From: Parashewanella curva
GTDB lineage: Bacteria; Pseudomonadota; Gammaproteobacteria; Enterobacterales; Shewanellaceae
NCBI RefSeq assembly: GCF_003675895.1
Contig: NZ_ML014783.1
Coordinates: forward strand, 1-47,370
Direction: 5' to 3'
DNA: 47,370 nt
Both the position numbers and the translations under genes were made by a program. Positions 23,701 through 32,785 of the stretch are shown here, piece after piece. Within the stretch, counting starts at the first letter, position 1; every line of letters starts with the position of its first letter. Below the pieces are notes generated by a model. The model was not told the DNA's origin. It made no database searches and was given only the letters and a program-made list of their open reading frames with translations.

Positions 23701-24743
23701 ATATAAGCACCGGCATCAAGCTCGTTGATGTATAGGGTGTCCACTTCTTTGATACCTGCAAGCGATAGGTTCGCTAAGTCTTCTAGGCTGATTTCAGCGT
23801 TGGCTGAAACCAATACTTCGCCTGTATCAGGATCGATGTAATCTTGTGCCGCAATCTTGCCAACAATGTACTCAACTGGCACTTCAAGCTCAGTGGTGTT
23901 GGTCTTAGCTAATTGGCGGATATGACGAGCGGTAACACGTTTACCGGCTTCAACCAGTACGCTACCTTCTGCGTCTTTGATGTCAAAACTTGCCGTCTCA
24001 CCACGTAGGCGATCTGGAACCAGTTCCATCATTAATGAGTCTTTCTTAACTTTGAACTGAACTTTGTCAAAGAATAAGTCTAAGATTTCTTGCGTCGAGA
24101 ACTCAAGTGCACGAAGGATGATCGTTGCAGGCAGTTTACGACGACGGTCGATACGTACGAATAACGCATCTTTTGGATCGAACTCAAAGTCCAACCATGA
24201 ACCACGGTAAGGAATAACGCGCGCATTATAAAGTACCTTGCCTGAAGAGTGGGTTTTACCACGGTCGTGATCAAAGAATACACCTGGAGAGCGGTGCAAC
24301 TGAGATACGATCACACGCTCTGTACCGTTGATAACGAAAGTACCGTTACCGGTCATCAATGGGATATCACCCATGTAAACATCTTGTTCTTTGATGTCTT
24401 TAACCGTACCGGCCGCCGCTTCGCGATCATACAGAACCAAACGCAGCTTCACGCGCAATGGCGCAGAATAGGTAACACCGCGGATCTGACATTCTTTCAC
24501 ATCAAATTCAGGCTCACCTAAGGTGTAGCTTACGTATTGCAGCTCAGAGTTACCTGAGAAGCTCTTGATGGGAAAAACGCTACGGAATGCAGCTTCTAAG
24601 CCGCGCTCACCAGTTGGATCTTGATCGGTGAATTTCTTAAAAGAGTCTAACTGAATAGACAATAGATACGGAATGTCCAACACTTGTGGACGTTTACCGA
24701 AATCTTTACGGATACGCTTCTTTTCAGAATAGGAGTAAACCAT
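20721..24743 (-). CDS. rpoB: RNA polymerase subunit beta
   Basis: 1340 residues (E. coli 1342). The start is the ATG at 24743 ([18 protein letters not shown]) with GAGGA 5 bases upstream; an in-frame ATG 21 codons earlier was rejected. The rifampicin region [28 protein letters not shown] is wild-type at the usual resistance positions, so the allele predicts sensitivity. The C-terminal KGEKVGGMAEFGE-like module reads [20 protein letters not shown]. It lies between rplL and rpoC. Confidence 0.98.
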   Translation of the reverse strand: MVYSYSEKKRIRKDFGKRPQVLDIPYLLSIQLDSFKKFTDQDPTGERGLEAAFRSVFPIKSFSGNSELQYVSYTLGEPEFDVKECQIRGVTYSAPLRVKLRLVLYDREAAAGTVKDIKEQDVYMGDIPLMTGNGTFVINGTERVIVSQLHRSPGVFFDHDRGKTHSSGKVLYNARVIPYRGSWLDFEFDPKDALFVRIDRRRKLPATIILRALEFSTQEILDLFFDKVQFKVKKDSLMMELVPDRLRGETASFDIKDAEGSVLVEAGKRVTARHIRQLAKTNTTELEVPVEYIVGKIAAQDYIDPDTGEVLVSANAEISLEDLANLSLAGIKEVDTLYINELDAGAYISDTLKLDPTANRLEALVEIYRMMRPGEPPTKEAAEALFGNLFFTEERYDLSKVGRMKFNRRLSIESEEGAGTLSNDDIVAVMKKIIEIRNGGDEVDDIDHLGNRRIRSVGEMAENQFRVGLVRVERAVRERLSLGDLAELMPQDLINAKPISAAVKEFFGSSQLSQFMDQNNPLSEVTHKRRISALGPGGLTRERAGFEVRDVHPTHYGRLCPIETPEGPNIGLINSLASFARTNPYGFLETPYRKVTDGVITDEVEYLSAIEEGRFVIAQANIEVDTDGRLVEEQVACRHRGESTFMPADKVEYMDVSPQQIISVAASLIPFLEHDDANRALMGANMQRQAVPTLVAEKPLVGTGIERTLAVDSGVVVKAERGGVVDYVDASRIVVKVNEDELQAGEAGIEIYNLTKYTRSNQNTCINQRPCCSVGDPVVRGDVLADGPSTDLGDLALGQNMRIAFMPWNGYNFEDSILISERVAQEDRFSTIHIQELSCIARDTKLGSEEITADIPNVGESALSKLDESGIVYIGAEVKGGDILVGKVTPKGETQLTPEEKLLRAIFGEKASDVKDSSLRVPNSVKGTIIDVQVFTRDGVEKDKRAIEIEEMHMAQARKDLSEEFQILEEGIFDRARNLLKGAGVNVEGVAGKVLLEEVVSDEGKQTELEQLAEQHAELKADFETRLDIKRRKISKGDDLAPGVLKIVKVYLAVKRTIQPGDKMAGRHGNKGVISKICPIEDMPYDEHGNPVDIVLNPLGVPSRMNIGQVLEVHMGAAAKGIGNKINAMLEEQRELAELRGYIKEVYELGEGLQQKVDIDSFTDDEVVRLAKHLKTGLPIATPAFDGAKEKEIKQMLELADLPASGQVTLYDGRTGNEFERPVTVGYMYMLKLNHLVDDKMHARSTGSYSLVTQQPLGGKAQFGGQRFGEMEVWALEAYGAAYTLQEMLTVKSDDVNGRTQMYKNIVDGNHQMQPGMPESFNVLLKEIRSLGINIELDQV

Positions 24744-25054
24744 GGGGTTCCTCTGATTTAACAGATATGACCAACACTGAATGGGTTGTATAAACACCAT
24801 CAGCACGTTTGCCCATCACCGTTGTTACAGCCTTAGCCAGTAATCTCTGCTAAGGGTGTAGATACCATTTGTAACCATCAATACTTCAATGGTAAATGGC
24901 ATATCACCAGCCAACTTCTATACCTAACGACTGGTAAAACTTGTGGCGATAAACGGTGAAAAATTCGCCTGCGCTTTAGCGCAAAAAAGCCAGCGATCAA
25001 AAAACCGCCAGCCTACACTCAATTTTTATTGAGTGAGTAAGTCTATATTAGAAC
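24744..25054 (-). promoter_or_regulatory. rplL-rpoB intergenic region, possible attenuator/processing site
   Basis: 311 bases without a gene. Just after rplL lies CACTCAA-TAAAAA-TTGAGTG, then T-runs, then TGCGC-TAAA-GCGCA followed by GGCGAATTTTTC. In E. coli this interval holds a partial terminator and an RNase III site that set the L12 to RpoB ratio. The hairpins are visible here; their role is by analogy. Confidence 0.45.
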
Positions 25055-25423
25055 TTACTTGATTTCTACTTGAGCACCAGCTTCTTGTAGATCTTTAGCT
25101 ACTGCTTCAGCTTCTTCTTTAGAGATGCCTTCTTTAACAGCAACAGGTGCAGACTCAGCCATACCTTTAGCTTCTTTAAGACCTAGGCCAGTTGCGCCAC
25201 GTAGAGCTTTAATTACAGCAACTTTGTTGTCACCGTGAGAAGTAAGAACTACGTCGAACTCAGTCTTCTCTTCAGCAGCAGCACCTTCACCAGCACCACC
25301 AGCAACAACAGCAGCAGCTGCAGATACGCCGAACTTCTCTTCCATTGCTTCGATTAGTTCAACAACTTCCATTACTGACATTTCAGCAAAGGCTTCTAAG
25401 ATTTGATCTTTAGTGATAGACAT
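25055..25423 (-). CDS. rplL: 50S ribosomal protein L7/L12
   Basis: 122-residue stalk protein that recruits translation factors. N-terminal dimerisation helices, an Ala/Gly-rich hinge (about 36-52) and a compact C-terminal domain ([19 protein letters not shown]) are in order. It lies 54 bases after rplJ, with which it forms the L10(L12)4 complex. Confidence 0.97.
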   Translation of the reverse strand: MSITKDQILEAFAEMSVMEVVELIEAMEEKFGVSAAAAVVAGGAGEGAAAEEKTEFDVVLTSHGDNKVAVIKALRGATGLGLKEAKGMAESAPVAVKEGISKEEAEAVAKDLQEAGAQVEIK

Positions 25424-25477
25424 TAGAAATATTTCCTATTGTTCTGAATTCAATTTTGTTAAGCGGCAAGCAAATAA

Positions 25478-25981
25478 TTATGCTGCAGCTTCTTCTTTTT
25501 GATCGCGTAGAGCGGCCAGTGTACGAACCATCTTGCCAGCTGAAGCCTCTTTTAGAGTCATCATTAACTGTGCTAGTGCTTCTTCGTAAGTCGGCAGTTT
25601 CGCTAAACGATCAATATCAGTTGCAGGGATGAAATCCCCTTCAAAGGCTGCGCCTTTTACTTCAAATGCTTCTTGCTCTTTAGCGAAGTCTTTTAAAAGA
25701 CGCGCTGCAGCACCTGGGTGCTCGTTAGAGAAAGCAATCAAAGTAGGACCGGTAAAGCTTTCGCTTAGGCACTCATAGTCAGTACCTTCTACCGCGCGAC
25801 GTGCTAACGTGTTACGAACAACACGTAAGTAAACGTTGTTTTCGCGAGCGGCTTTACGTAAACCAGTCATGTCACCTACAGTTACACCGCGTGAATCGGC
25901 AACAACTGCAGATAGCGCACCTTTGGCAACTTCGTTGACTTCAGCAACAATCGCTTTCTTGTCTTCGAGATTTAATGCCAT
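25478..25981 (-). CDS. rplJ: 50S ribosomal protein L10
   Basis: 167-residue base of the ribosomal stalk. The N-terminal rRNA-binding domain starts [15 protein letters not shown], and the C-terminal helix that holds L12 dimers is Ala/Glu-rich. AGGAG precedes the ATG by 6-7 bases. The long structured leader upstream fits autoregulation by the L10-L12 complex as known in E. coli. Confidence 0.97.
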   Translation of the reverse strand: MALNLEDKKAIVAEVNEVAKGALSAVVADSRGVTVGDMTGLRKAARENNVYLRVVRNTLARRAVEGTDYECLSESFTGPTLIAFSNEHPGAAARLLKDFAKEQEAFEVKGAAFEGDFIPATDIDRLAKLPTYEEALAQLMMTLKEASAGKMVRTLAALRDQKEEAAA

Positions 25982-26120
25982 TGGCTTTATGCTCCTGGAT
26001 TCTACCTAGGGTCTACCCCTAGTATTAACCATACTGAATCTCATGATTCAGTGACTCTTGGTGCAGATGATCCAGCAGAAAAAATTCTATCTGGGGCCTG
26101 ACACCATCTACGCAGGATAA
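25982..26120 (-). promoter_or_regulatory. rplJ mRNA leader (L10 autoregulatory region)
   Basis: Two perfect hairpins lie near the ribosome-binding site: CTAGGG-GTAGA-CCCTAG (26006-26022) and CTGAATC-ATGA-GATTCAG (26034-26051). Further upstream, CCTGCGTAGATGGTGTCAGG (26097-26116) closely matches the conserved sequence in the enterobacterial rplJ leader. Binding of L10-L12 is by analogy. Confidence 0.65.
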
Positions 26121-26244
26121 GTAATAAAACTTGATTAAGTCTTGCGACACCTACGGTCTTGGATGGAAACCTGTATACGCTCGAGCTTAATACAGGCTTC
26201 AACCCTGACTAATTCATGAGATTTACTCTGAATTAGGGGCGCAG

Positions 26245-26273
26245 ATTATAAATCAATCGACGCCATTTGTATA
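26245..26273 (-). promoter_or_regulatory. Candidate promoter for rplJL-rpoBC
   Basis: -10 TATAAT (26245-26250) with a weak -35 TATACA 17 bases upstream and a GC-rich discriminator, ahead of the rplJ leader. A TAGTGAG/CTCACTA hairpin lies between it and rplA. Confidence 0.5.
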
Positions 26274-26306
26274 GTGAGTAAATATACATTCCTCACTACG
26301 AAATCA

Positions 26307-27005
26307 TTAAGCGATTTCTAAAGAACCTTGCTCTACTGTTACACCTGCACCCATAGTGGTTGAGATAGTAACTTTCTTCATGAAGGTACCTTTTGCAGAA
26401 GCTGGCTTTGCTTTCTTAAGAGCAGCCAATAGTGCTTCTAGGTTCTCTTTCAATTGAGCTGGTTCGAAGTCCACTTTACCGATGGTAGTGTGGATGATAC
26501 CGTTCTTGTCGTTACGGTAACGGATTTGACCTGCTTTCGCATTCTTAACCGCTTCAGCAACGTTAGGGGTAACAGTACCAGTCTTAGGGTTAGGCATTAG
26601 ACCACGTGGACCTAAGATTTGACCTAGTTGACCAACAACGCGCATTGCATCTGGAGAAGCAACTACTACGTCGAAGTTCATTTCACCTGCTTTAACTTGA
26701 GCAGCTAAGTCGTCCATACCTACAAGTTCAGCGCCTGCTTCTTTAGCCGCTTCTGCGTTAGCACCTTGAGTGAACACAGCAACACGAACTTCACGACCAG
26801 TACCGTGTGGTAGTACAGTTGCACCACGAACGTTTTGATCTGATTTACGAGCATCAATGCCTAGGTTAACAGCAACGTCTACACTCTCAACGAACTTAAC
26901 CGTCGCTAATTCTTTAAGAAGTGCTACAGCTTCGTTGATTTCGTAGTTTTGAGTCGAATCAACTTTTTCACGGATCACGCGCATGCGTTTAGTAAGCTTT
27001 GCCAT
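26307..27005 (-). CDS. rplA: 50S ribosomal protein L1
   Basis: 232-residue L1-stalk protein that guides deacylated tRNA from the E site; in E. coli it also represses its own operon. The L1 signature near [15 protein letters not shown] (about 130-145) is present. It starts 4 bases after rplK, so the pair is translationally coupled. Confidence 0.97.
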   Translation of the reverse strand: MAKLTKRMRVIREKVDSTQNYEINEAVALLKELATVKFVESVDVAVNLGIDARKSDQNVRGATVLPHGTGREVRVAVFTQGANAEAAKEAGAELVGMDDLAAQVKAGEMNFDVVVASPDAMRVVGQLGQILGPRGLMPNPKTGTVTPNVAEAVKNAKAGQIRYRNDKNGIIHTTIGKVDFEPAQLKENLEALLAALKKAKPASAKGTFMKKVTISTTMGAGVTVEQGSLEIA

Positions 27006-27009
27006 TGTA

Positions 27010-27438
27010 TTAACCCTCTACTACCAAACCCATTGAACGTGCAGTACCTTCGATAGAGCGAACTTTCGCATCTTCGTCAGCACCCGTCATATCAGCCGCT
27101 TTGATCTCAACGATTTCTTCTAGTTGAGCGCGAGTGATGGTTCCCACTTTTTCAGTGTTAGGACGACCTGAGCCAGATTTGATCTTAGCTGCTTTCTTAA
27201 GTAAGAAAGACGCAGGTGGAGTCTTAGTTTCGAAAGTGAAAGAACGGTCGTTATATACAGTAATAACAACTGGGATTGGCATGCCCTTTTCCATCTTTTC
27301 TGTACGTGCGTTAAACGCTTTACAGAATTCCATGATGTTCACACCTTTTTGACCTAAAGCAGGACCAACTGGTGGCGATGGGTTGGCAGAGCCAGACTTT
27401 ACTTGTAGCTTGATGTAGCCATCAATTTTCTTAGCCAT
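27010..27438 (-). CDS. rplK: 50S ribosomal protein L11
   Basis: 142-residue protein of the GTPase-associated centre, needed for RelA activation. Proline-rich [20 protein letters not shown] (about 20-39) is the expected N-terminal motif, and the C-terminal rRNA-binding domain is complete. First of the rplK-rplA pair, preceded by a good promoter. Confidence 0.97.
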   Translation of the reverse strand: MAKKIDGYIKLQVKSGSANPSPPVGPALGQKGVNIMEFCKAFNARTEKMEKGMPIPVVITVYNDRSFTFETKTPPASFLLKKAAKIKSGSGRPNTEKVGTITRAQLEEIVEIKAADMTGADEDAKVRSIEGTARSMGLVVEG

Positions 27439-27514
27439 TTTGACTTTTCCTCAGTTTGGGTTCAAACGCTATTCTGCGACATGCAGACAGCTCCCCGTAA
27501 AACAACGGATGAGG

Positions 27515-27543
27515 ATTATATAGAAATCCGCATCCGCATACAA
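27515..27543 (-). promoter_or_regulatory. Promoter of rplKA
   Basis: -35 TTGTAT (27538-27543), 17-bp spacer, perfect -10 TATAAT (27515-27520). It lies between the structured element at 27577 and rplK, so rplKA can be transcribed independently of nusG. Confidence 0.7.
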
Positions 27544-27576
27544 ATCTAATTTGTGCTAAATTTGAGCGCTGTTTAT

Positions 27577-27840
27577 ATACCAATCCGCATTCAATAGTGA
27601 TCGCTCAGCTGCAGCTAAAGGCTTTCAGAGCGAGGGTCAAGTTTGAAATACTATCGGGATAATATAAAAACTTGCAACGAAGCTATGGAAGCCTTTAGCA
27701 CAGCCCTTCGGGAGTGTGCCAGTGGCCCAATTACTGTCAAAATTTCTTTGCCATAGAGTGGCTATGACTGCACAAATTTTGTTTGTACTTGAACCACTGG
27801 CATCACTCTGAGTAGATCACGTTTGAGTGCAGATTGGTAT
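27577..27840. repeat. 264-bp structured element with long terminal inverted repeats and two inner hairpins
   Basis: Outer arms 27577-27608 and 27808-27840 pair (ATACCAATC, GCA, TCAA, GTGATC and CTCAG shared). Between them arm A pairs GCTAAAGGCTT (27614-27624) with its complement at 27689-27699, with an inner CAAGTTT/AAACTTG. Arm B pairs TGCCAGTGG (27717-27725) with 27794-27802, with inner CAAAATTT/AAATTTTG and CATAG/CTATG. The whole folds as a three-way junction. It fills most of the nusG-rplK gap and starts 10 bases after the nusG stop. No open frame. Confidence 0.85.
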
Positions 27841-27849
27841 TACTCGAAT

Positions 27850-28401
27850 TTAGTTTTTCTCAACTTGGCTGAAATCCAATTCAACCGGAGTAGAACGACC
27901 AAAGATCATTACTGATACTTTCAGGCGACTCTTCTCGTAATCCACTTCTTCAACCGTACCGTTAAAGTCAGCGAATGGACCATCAGTAACGCGAACCACT
28001 TCACCTGGCTCAAACATTACGCGATGCGTTGGAGACTCAGTGGTTTCAGCAAGGCGCGCTAAAATCTTGTCCGCTTCACGGTCAGTAATAGGCGCAGGGC
28101 GATCAGAAGTACCGCCAATGAAGCCCATTACACGAGGAATGCTTTTCACTAAGTGCCAGCTTTCATCGTTCATTTCCATTTGGACTAATACATAACCCGG
28201 GAAAAATTTACGTTCGCTTTTACGGCGTTGACCAGCACGCATTTCAACCACTTCTTCTGTAGGTACTAATACCTCACCAAAGTAGTCTTCCATATTGTGC
28301 ATTTTAATATGTTCAATCAGTGACTTGCATACTCGGTTTTCATAGCCTGAGAACGCTTGAACCACGTACCATCTTTTTTTAGCTTCAGTCGCTTCTGTCA
28401 T
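27850..28401 (-). CDS. nusG: Transcription antitermination factor NusG
   Basis: 183 residues. The N-terminal NGN domain ([18 protein letters not shown], about 11-28) binds RNA polymerase. The C-terminal KOW domain ([18 protein letters not shown], about 129-146) binds Rho or S10. It lies 9 bases after secE, the usual pair. A structured element, not a plain terminator, follows its stop. Confidence 0.97.
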   Translation of the reverse strand: MTEATEAKKRWYVVQAFSGYENRVCKSLIEHIKMHNMEDYFGEVLVPTEEVVEMRAGQRRKSERKFFPGYVLVQMEMNDESWHLVKSIPRVMGFIGGTSDRPAPITDREADKILARLAETTESPTHRVMFEPGEVVRVTDGPFADFNGTVEEVDYEKSRLKVSVMIFGRSTPVELDFSQVEKN

Positions 28402-28410
28402 GCTTGGTGC

Positions 28411-28782
28411 CTATACGCCAGTGATGAAATTGACAATCTTCATTAAACCCATGTCTAACAACCATAGTATTACTGCAAGAATACCGGTAGCAATTAGAAC
28501 GATAAAAGTCGTATTAAGGGCTTCTTGACGAGTTGGCCACACCACTTTACGCACTTCAATATGTGCTTCTTGAGCAAATTCTAATGCTTGCTTGCCTTTT
28601 GCCGTTTTCAAAGCAAATGCACCAGCAATCGCAAAAGCAACTACCACAGCAATTGCACGAACCAAAACACTGGCTTCGCTGTACATTTGGTTACCAATTA
28701 CGGCAGCAGCAATCAGGATAACCGCTATGCCCCATTTAACAAGGTCCAGAGCATTTCCCTGGTTTTCAGTATTCGTTGTCAT
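28411..28782 (-). CDS. secE: Preprotein translocase subunit SecE
   Basis: 123-residue inner-membrane subunit that stabilises SecY. Three membrane helices (about 15-32, 37-56, 93-113) as in the longer enteric form. The conserved cytoplasmic VRKVVWPTRQEALNTT (about 77-92) is present. Operon with nusG. tufB, normally next door, is 8 kb away. Confidence 0.96.
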   Translation of the reverse strand: MTTNTENQGNALDLVKWGIAVILIAAAVIGNQMYSEASVLVRAIAVVVAFAIAGAFALKTAKGKQALEFAQEAHIEVRKVVWPTRQEALNTTFIVLIATGILAVILWLLDMGLMKIVNFITGV

Positions 28783-28824
28783 CGGTTGTTTCCGTTACTC
28801 AATACGACCTGAGTGAAATCTATA

Positions 28825-28856
28825 GTCTAAATACGTCTAAACACAATGAGCTAAAT
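28825..28856 (-). promoter_or_regulatory. Candidate promoter of secE-nusG
   Basis: On the minus strand TTGTGT, 16 bases, TATAGA, placed about 50 bases before the secE start. A weak match; offered because no other promoter is visible there. Confidence 0.35.
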
Positions 28857-28861
28857 TCAAT

Positions 28862-29137
28862 GTGTTATCAAACATGGATATTATCGAAATTTTCCGCAGT
28901 TTTTCTACAAAAACCTATGTGACGGGTAAAAAATCGGCCATAGATTGTATGCTTATTCCCGTTATCGATCAAGTTAACAGGGATATTCAGCGCCTTAATT
29001 TTGCTTCATTTATCAACAATTGTGAGTTGATGCATCCTAAAGATGTCTGTAATGTTATTAGCTCAAACTTAATGCTTAGTACATTTTATAACCTAAGCGA
29101 CTTGGTTCAGTGCTTAAATGGTGATGATAGCGGATAA
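28862..29137 (+). CDS. Small hypothetical protein
   Basis: 91 residues, no signal peptide, membrane segment or recognised domain; four cysteines scattered. ATG at 28874 (MDIIEIFRSF) is an alternative start. No ribosome-binding site is clear at either. Residue composition looks protein-like, but it could be a chance frame or a remnant of a larger gene. It reads away from secE and ends just before the structured element at 29170. Confidence 0.35.
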   Translation: MLSNMDIIEIFRSFSTKTYVTGKKSAIDCMLIPVIDQVNRDIQRLNFASFINNCELMHPKDVCNVISSNLMLSTFYNLSDLVQCLNGDDSG

Positions 29138-29529
29138 TACAGCCATAAGCTTTCATTGCTATAAGCCTTTATACTCTTGATACTTGAAGATGCAATTTTC
29201 AGGGCTTGTTCAGCGTTGAATTATTCGAGGCGTGAAAGTGAAGAACTAGTGGGCTAATTTAAACTTTCACAACAAAGAAGAATCAATGCTGAAAAGCCCA
29301 CTTTGTGCGAGTTTAATTGCCATTTACACTGCGTTACTTACCCTTGCAATAGAATACTATTACTACAGGTAAGTGCCTTGCCTAAATGGCAATTAATTCT
29401 CGCTGAAATCCTGCATCTTCAGGTATCAAGAGTATATAAACCATAGTCATTCGTACTCCCTCACGGATGAAATAATAATAAATACCTGCCAGTGAATTTA
29501 TTAAACACTGCAAAATGGATATATGCACA
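29138..29529. other. Intergenic region before the M28 peptidase
   Basis: 392 bases without a gene. Most of it is the structured element at 29170-29436. The last 90 bases before the peptidase are AT-rich and should hold its promoter, but I see no convincing -35/-10 pair. Confidence 0.6.
29170..29436. repeat. 267-bp structured element, same architecture as 27577-27840
   Basis: Outer arms 29170-29194 and 29412-29436 pair over 25 bp with one mismatch (TATACTCTTGATAC, TGAAGATGCA) and continue inward through TTTCAG/CTGAAA. Arm A pairs 29202-29239 with 29263-29299 (GGGCTT, TTCAGC, TTGA, GTGAAAGT). Arm B pairs 29307-29326 (GCGAG, TTTAATTGCCATTTA) with 29383-29403, with nested ACTTACC/GGTAAGT and AATAG/CTATT. 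No open frame. It shares its plan but not its sequence with the other element. Confidence 0.88.
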
Positions 29530-30846
29530 ATGAAAAAATCATTCTATTTAGCTCTGCTCAGCAGTACTGTATTACTGAGCGCCTGTGGTGAAAAACCGAA
29601 TCCTGAAATCACGCTAGCGCCTATCTCTGCGGACGTTCATTATCTTGCCAGTGATGAGCTCAAAGGCCGAGCAAGCTTCACCGAATATGCCGACAACGCT
29701 GCAGAATATATTGCCTTTCGATTCAAAGACGTTGGATTAAAACCATACAAGGGCAGTTACCTACAATCGTTTTCTATTTATTTACGAAGACCGATATCGA
29801 CCAGCGTCAGCCTTAACGGTCAAGCAATTAACTTAAAGGATGTCGCTTTTGTTGCAGGAAAAGCACAACTTGAGTGGCAAGATCCCAGTAAGCTTAACAT
29901 TACCGTTGTCGGTGCCGATGATAGTCTTCGCGACGCTTTCAGAGTAGCTAATCAGCAAGGCGGAGAGCAATTGCTATTAGTTTCACCAGCCCAAGCCAAA
30001 TTATTTAAGCGCTACAAGTCCTACTTTGAATACCCAAAAGCCAAAATGAGCAAAGAGGATCATGGCTCGTTGTTTGCTATATTAACCGATGATATCAAAG
30101 TCAACGCACTGAATATTAATGCCACCAGCGAGCTAGAAGAAAAGCCACTTTCAAATGTAGTTGGTATCTTACCCGCGAAAAAATCAAACACCGAAACCGT
30201 ATTATTTTCCGCTCATTATGATCATCTACCGCCTAAGTTCGCAGACGATAAAGAAACCATTTTCAATGGCGCCGATGATAACGCTTCTGGCGTATCAGGG
30301 ATCATCAGCTTAGCCAAGCACTTTGCTGCTTTAGGGAATAATAAGCGCGATTTGATGTTCGTGGCTTTTGGTGCTGAAGAAATTGGGGGCTTTGGCTCAA
30401 AATATTTTTCAACGCACATTGACCCTAATAACATCGTTGCGATGATCAACCTTGAAATGATTGGCAAACCGTCAAAGTTTGGTGCGGGCAAATTGTGGAT
30501 GACGGGATACGAACGATCTGATCTTGCTCAAATCATGAACCAATCCCTGAAATCCCTCAATACTGAAATTTACCCTGATCCTTATCCCAAACAAAATTTA
30601 TTCTATCGTTCAGACAATGCAACGTTGGCTCGACTTGGGGTTCCAGCACATAGCTTTAGTAGCACTCAAATCGACAAGGATGAACACTACCATCAGTCCA
30701 CTGATGATGTATCTACCTTAGATTTGAAGTCCTTAACCCAAGTAGTTAAAACGGTCGCAGTGGCAAGCCAACCACTGGTTTCAGGTGAAGCCACACCCAG
30801 TAGAATCGATAAGCAACAAGTTAAACAAAGCGGAAAGATTTTCTAG
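29530..30846 (+). CDS. M28-family zinc peptidase, lipoprotein
   Basis: 438 residues. The N-terminus MKKSFYLALLSSTVLLSACG is a lipoprotein signal with the lipobox LSAC (Cys 19), so the enzyme should be anchored in the envelope. A PA-like insert precedes the catalytic domain. Zinc-binding motifs are in order: SAHYDHL (about 228), NGADDNASG (about 248), GAEEIGG (about 284), NLEMIG (about 306) and HYHQSTDD (about 390). M28 enzymes release N-terminal amino acids. The start at 29530 was chosen over 29515 because it gives a normal lipoprotein signal. Single gene, ending at a strong hairpin. Confidence 0.88.
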   Translation: MKKSFYLALLSSTVLLSACGEKPNPEITLAPISADVHYLASDELKGRASFTEYADNAAEYIAFRFKDVGLKPYKGSYLQSFSIYLRRPISTSVSLNGQAINLKDVAFVAGKAQLEWQDPSKLNITVVGADDSLRDAFRVANQQGGEQLLLVSPAQAKLFKRYKSYFEYPKAKMSKEDHGSLFAILTDDIKVNALNINATSELEEKPLSNVVGILPAKKSNTETVLFSAHYDHLPPKFADDKETIFNGADDNASGVSGIISLAKHFAALGNNKRDLMFVAFGAEEIGGFGSKYFSTHIDPNNIVAMINLEMIGKPSKFGAGKLWMTGYERSDLAQIMNQSLKSLNTEIYPDPYPKQNLFYRSDNATLARLGVPAHSFSSTQIDKDEHYHQSTDDVSTLDLKSLTQVVKTVAVASQPLVSGEATPSRIDKQQVKQSGKIF

Positions 30847-30859
30847 CTCCCAGAATGTT

Positions 30860-30885
30860 ATCGCTCCAGTGAGTGCTGGAGCGAT
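30860..30885. terminator. Hairpin between convergent M28 and MBL genes
   Basis: Perfect 10-bp stem ATCGCTCCAG/CTGGAGCGAT with loop TGAGTG in the 52-base gap of two convergent genes. No long T-run on either side, so it would be an imperfect bidirectional terminator. Confidence 0.6.
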
Positions 30886-30898
30886 ATCACTAACTAAC

Positions 30899-31957
30899 TT
30901 ACTTCCACCAGCGTTGCTGATTTTCGTATCTCAATAAATCCGACAGTTCCACTCGCTGCCCCACAGTTGGCGTGATCAAACGAATCTTTTTATCATTACT
31001 TTCTTTTAAAACTCTATCCAATGGCTCATGCCAATCGTGCAAGGCTAAATCAAAGGTGCTGTTATGAATGGGCATCATTACTTTTCCTTTTAGATCCAAA
31101 TGCGCTTGCACACTTTGCTCAGGAAACATATGTACCTTACTCCAACGCTTGTTATAAGCTCCCGTCTCAATAAACGTCAGATCAAAGGGACCGTATTTTT
31201 CTCCGATCTCTTTAAAACCACTGAAATACCCTGAATCACCACTGAAGTATAAATTCTGTTTTCCTGTGTTTATGACCCAGCTGCCCCATAAAGTCGTGTC
31301 TTTATCGAATAACCCTCTGCCTGAAAAATGCTGAGTTGGCGTTAACGTGTATTCAATCCCATTGATGGTTTGTGACTGCCACCAAGCCAATTCAATGATC
31401 TTATCTTTGCTGACACCAACCTCTTCCAAATGCTTTCCTACTTTAAGCGGCACCAAAAACCACTGAGTTTTATTGGCAAGCTTAGCTAATGCAGCTTTAT
31501 CGAGATGATCATAGTGATCATGACTTATCACCACGACATCAATATTTGGTAATGTGTCTACTGTGATCGGTGGTTGATGAAATCGCTTAGGCCCCATCCA
31601 TTGCAGAGGTGAAGCCCGCTCACTGAAAACAGGATCAGCCATAATTAATGAGCCTGATAATTTAAACAATAAGCTGGAATGCCCAAGTTTAAATACCACA
31701 TCTTGAGTTTCTTCATTCAATGCATCGGCATCAATCTCAGCGACAGGGATCGCCTCAGTGGGCACCGATTCTTTACGTGAAACCGTCATATAATCTTTGA
31801 TAATACCTAGCATATTGGTAAAACTGAATCCATCGACCCATTCTGAATTTTGAAACTTGGTTTTCACCTCAGCAGGCTGATTATGTTTATTAATACACGC
31901 ATTCAACATCACTACCCCCACGATCACAATTAAGCCCGCAACCATTTTGATCTTCAT
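30899..31957 (-). CDS. MBL-fold metal-dependent hydrolase, lipoprotein
   Basis: 352 residues. Lipoprotein signal with lipobox LNAC (about residue 21). The metallo-beta-lactamase motif HDHYDHLD (about 147-154) and downstream metal residues in YFSGDSGYF and MPIHNSTF are typical of the UlaG/NAPE-PLD-like branch, not of true beta-lactamases. The start at 31957 fits the signal; 31969 is also in frame. Divergent from a TetR gene, with an operator-like palindrome 15 bases before its start, so it is very likely the regulated target. Substrate unknown. Confidence 0.88.
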   Translation of the reverse strand: MKIKMVAGLIVIVGVVMLNACINKHNQPAEVKTKFQNSEWVDGFSFTNMLGIIKDYMTVSRKESVPTEAIPVAEIDADALNEETQDVVFKLGHSSLLFKLSGSLIMADPVFSERASPLQWMGPKRFHQPPITVDTLPNIDVVVISHDHYDHLDKAALAKLANKTQWFLVPLKVGKHLEEVGVSKDKIIELAWWQSQTINGIEYTLTPTQHFSGRGLFDKDTTLWGSWVINTGKQNLYFSGDSGYFSGFKEIGEKYGPFDLTFIETGAYNKRWSKVHMFPEQSVQAHLDLKGKVMMPIHNSTFDLALHDWHEPLDRVLKESNDKKIRLITPTVGQRVELSDLLRYENQQRWWK

Positions 31958-31971
31958 AACTGACACCAAAA

Positions 31972-31994
31972 GTAAACTACCCAGTGTAGTTTAC
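31972..31994. promoter_or_regulatory. TetR-type operator palindrome (site 1)
   Basis: Perfect arms GTAAACTAC and GTAGTTTAC around CCAGT, between the divergent MBL and TetR genes and close to the MBL start, where a bound repressor would block transcription. Confidence 0.8.
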
Positions 31995-32010
31995 ATATAA
32001 AAGATGAAAA

Positions 32011-32030
32011 GTAAACTAAGTAGTGTAAAA
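32011..32030. promoter_or_regulatory. TetR-type operator palindrome (site 2, degenerate)
   Basis: GTAAACTA-AG-TAGTGTAA repeats the half-site of site 1 with substitutions, on the TetR side, and suggests autoregulation. Confidence 0.65.
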
Positions 32031-32064
32031 TAAATTCACTCTTATTCTTCTAAACTAAAACCAA

Positions 32065-32673
32065 ATGAAAACTCGCAGTGAGCAAAAACGCCAAGCCATC
32101 CTAACCTCTGCCAAGCAGCTGTTCTTAAATGAGGGCGTCGTGAATACCAGTATGGATAAAGTCGCTCAGGCGGCACAAGTATCTAAGCGCACCGTTTATA
32201 ACCATTTTGAATCAAAAGAAGTGCTGGTGATCGCCTTATTATCTGACTTATGGCACCGCGCTCTTGGCGTTGATATCTTGGAACAGATAACTGAACTCGA
32301 TATCCAACAGCAACTTCAACACCTACTTTTAGCGGAAATTCAAATTTTAGGGGAAGCCGAATATCTCGAGCTGTCGAAAGTGGCCTTTGGGCACTATTTA
32401 TTTAACGCTGAAAAGCTGCAGGAGCAAGCCGCCAAATTTCAGCTTAACGAGACAGCATTGTTTAAATGGTTAGCGCATCAACAACTGCAACAAACGCTTT
32501 CAATCGATAATGTCGAACAAGCCGCAGAGCAATTGCACAGCTTAGTTAAAGGTCAATGCTTCTGGCCGCAGTTAATCGGTATCAAGCGCAACCTTGCTCC
32601 TAGAGAAATGCAGCAACTCTCAAAAGACACCACTGAGTTGTTTTTAAGTCGTTACTTCAAAAGCGATTCGTAA
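32065..32673 (+). CDS. TetR-family transcriptional regulator
   Basis: 202 residues. N-terminal helix-turn-helix (about 9-55; MDKVAQAAQVSKRTVYNHFE is the diagnostic stretch) and a helical ligand domain rich in Gln and Leu. Divergent from the MBL lipoprotein gene, with two copies of a GTAAACTA palindrome in the shared 107-base gap, a standard local repressor arrangement. The inducer is unknown. Confidence 0.9.
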   Translation: MKTRSEQKRQAILTSAKQLFLNEGVVNTSMDKVAQAAQVSKRTVYNHFESKEVLVIALLSDLWHRALGVDILEQITELDIQQQLQHLLLAEIQILGEAEYLELSKVAFGHYLFNAEKLQEQAAKFQLNETALFKWLAHQQLQQTLSIDNVEQAAEQLHSLVKGQCFWPQLIGIKRNLAPREMQQLSKDTTELFLSRYFKSDS

Positions 32674-32785
32674 GTACCCAAACATAAGTTATAAATGTCA
32701 TAGAAAAATCAACCAAAAGGCCGACCTTAGGTGTTAACATAATGTTGCATAAGAACAACATCATTTTTCATAGCAAGGAACAGCC

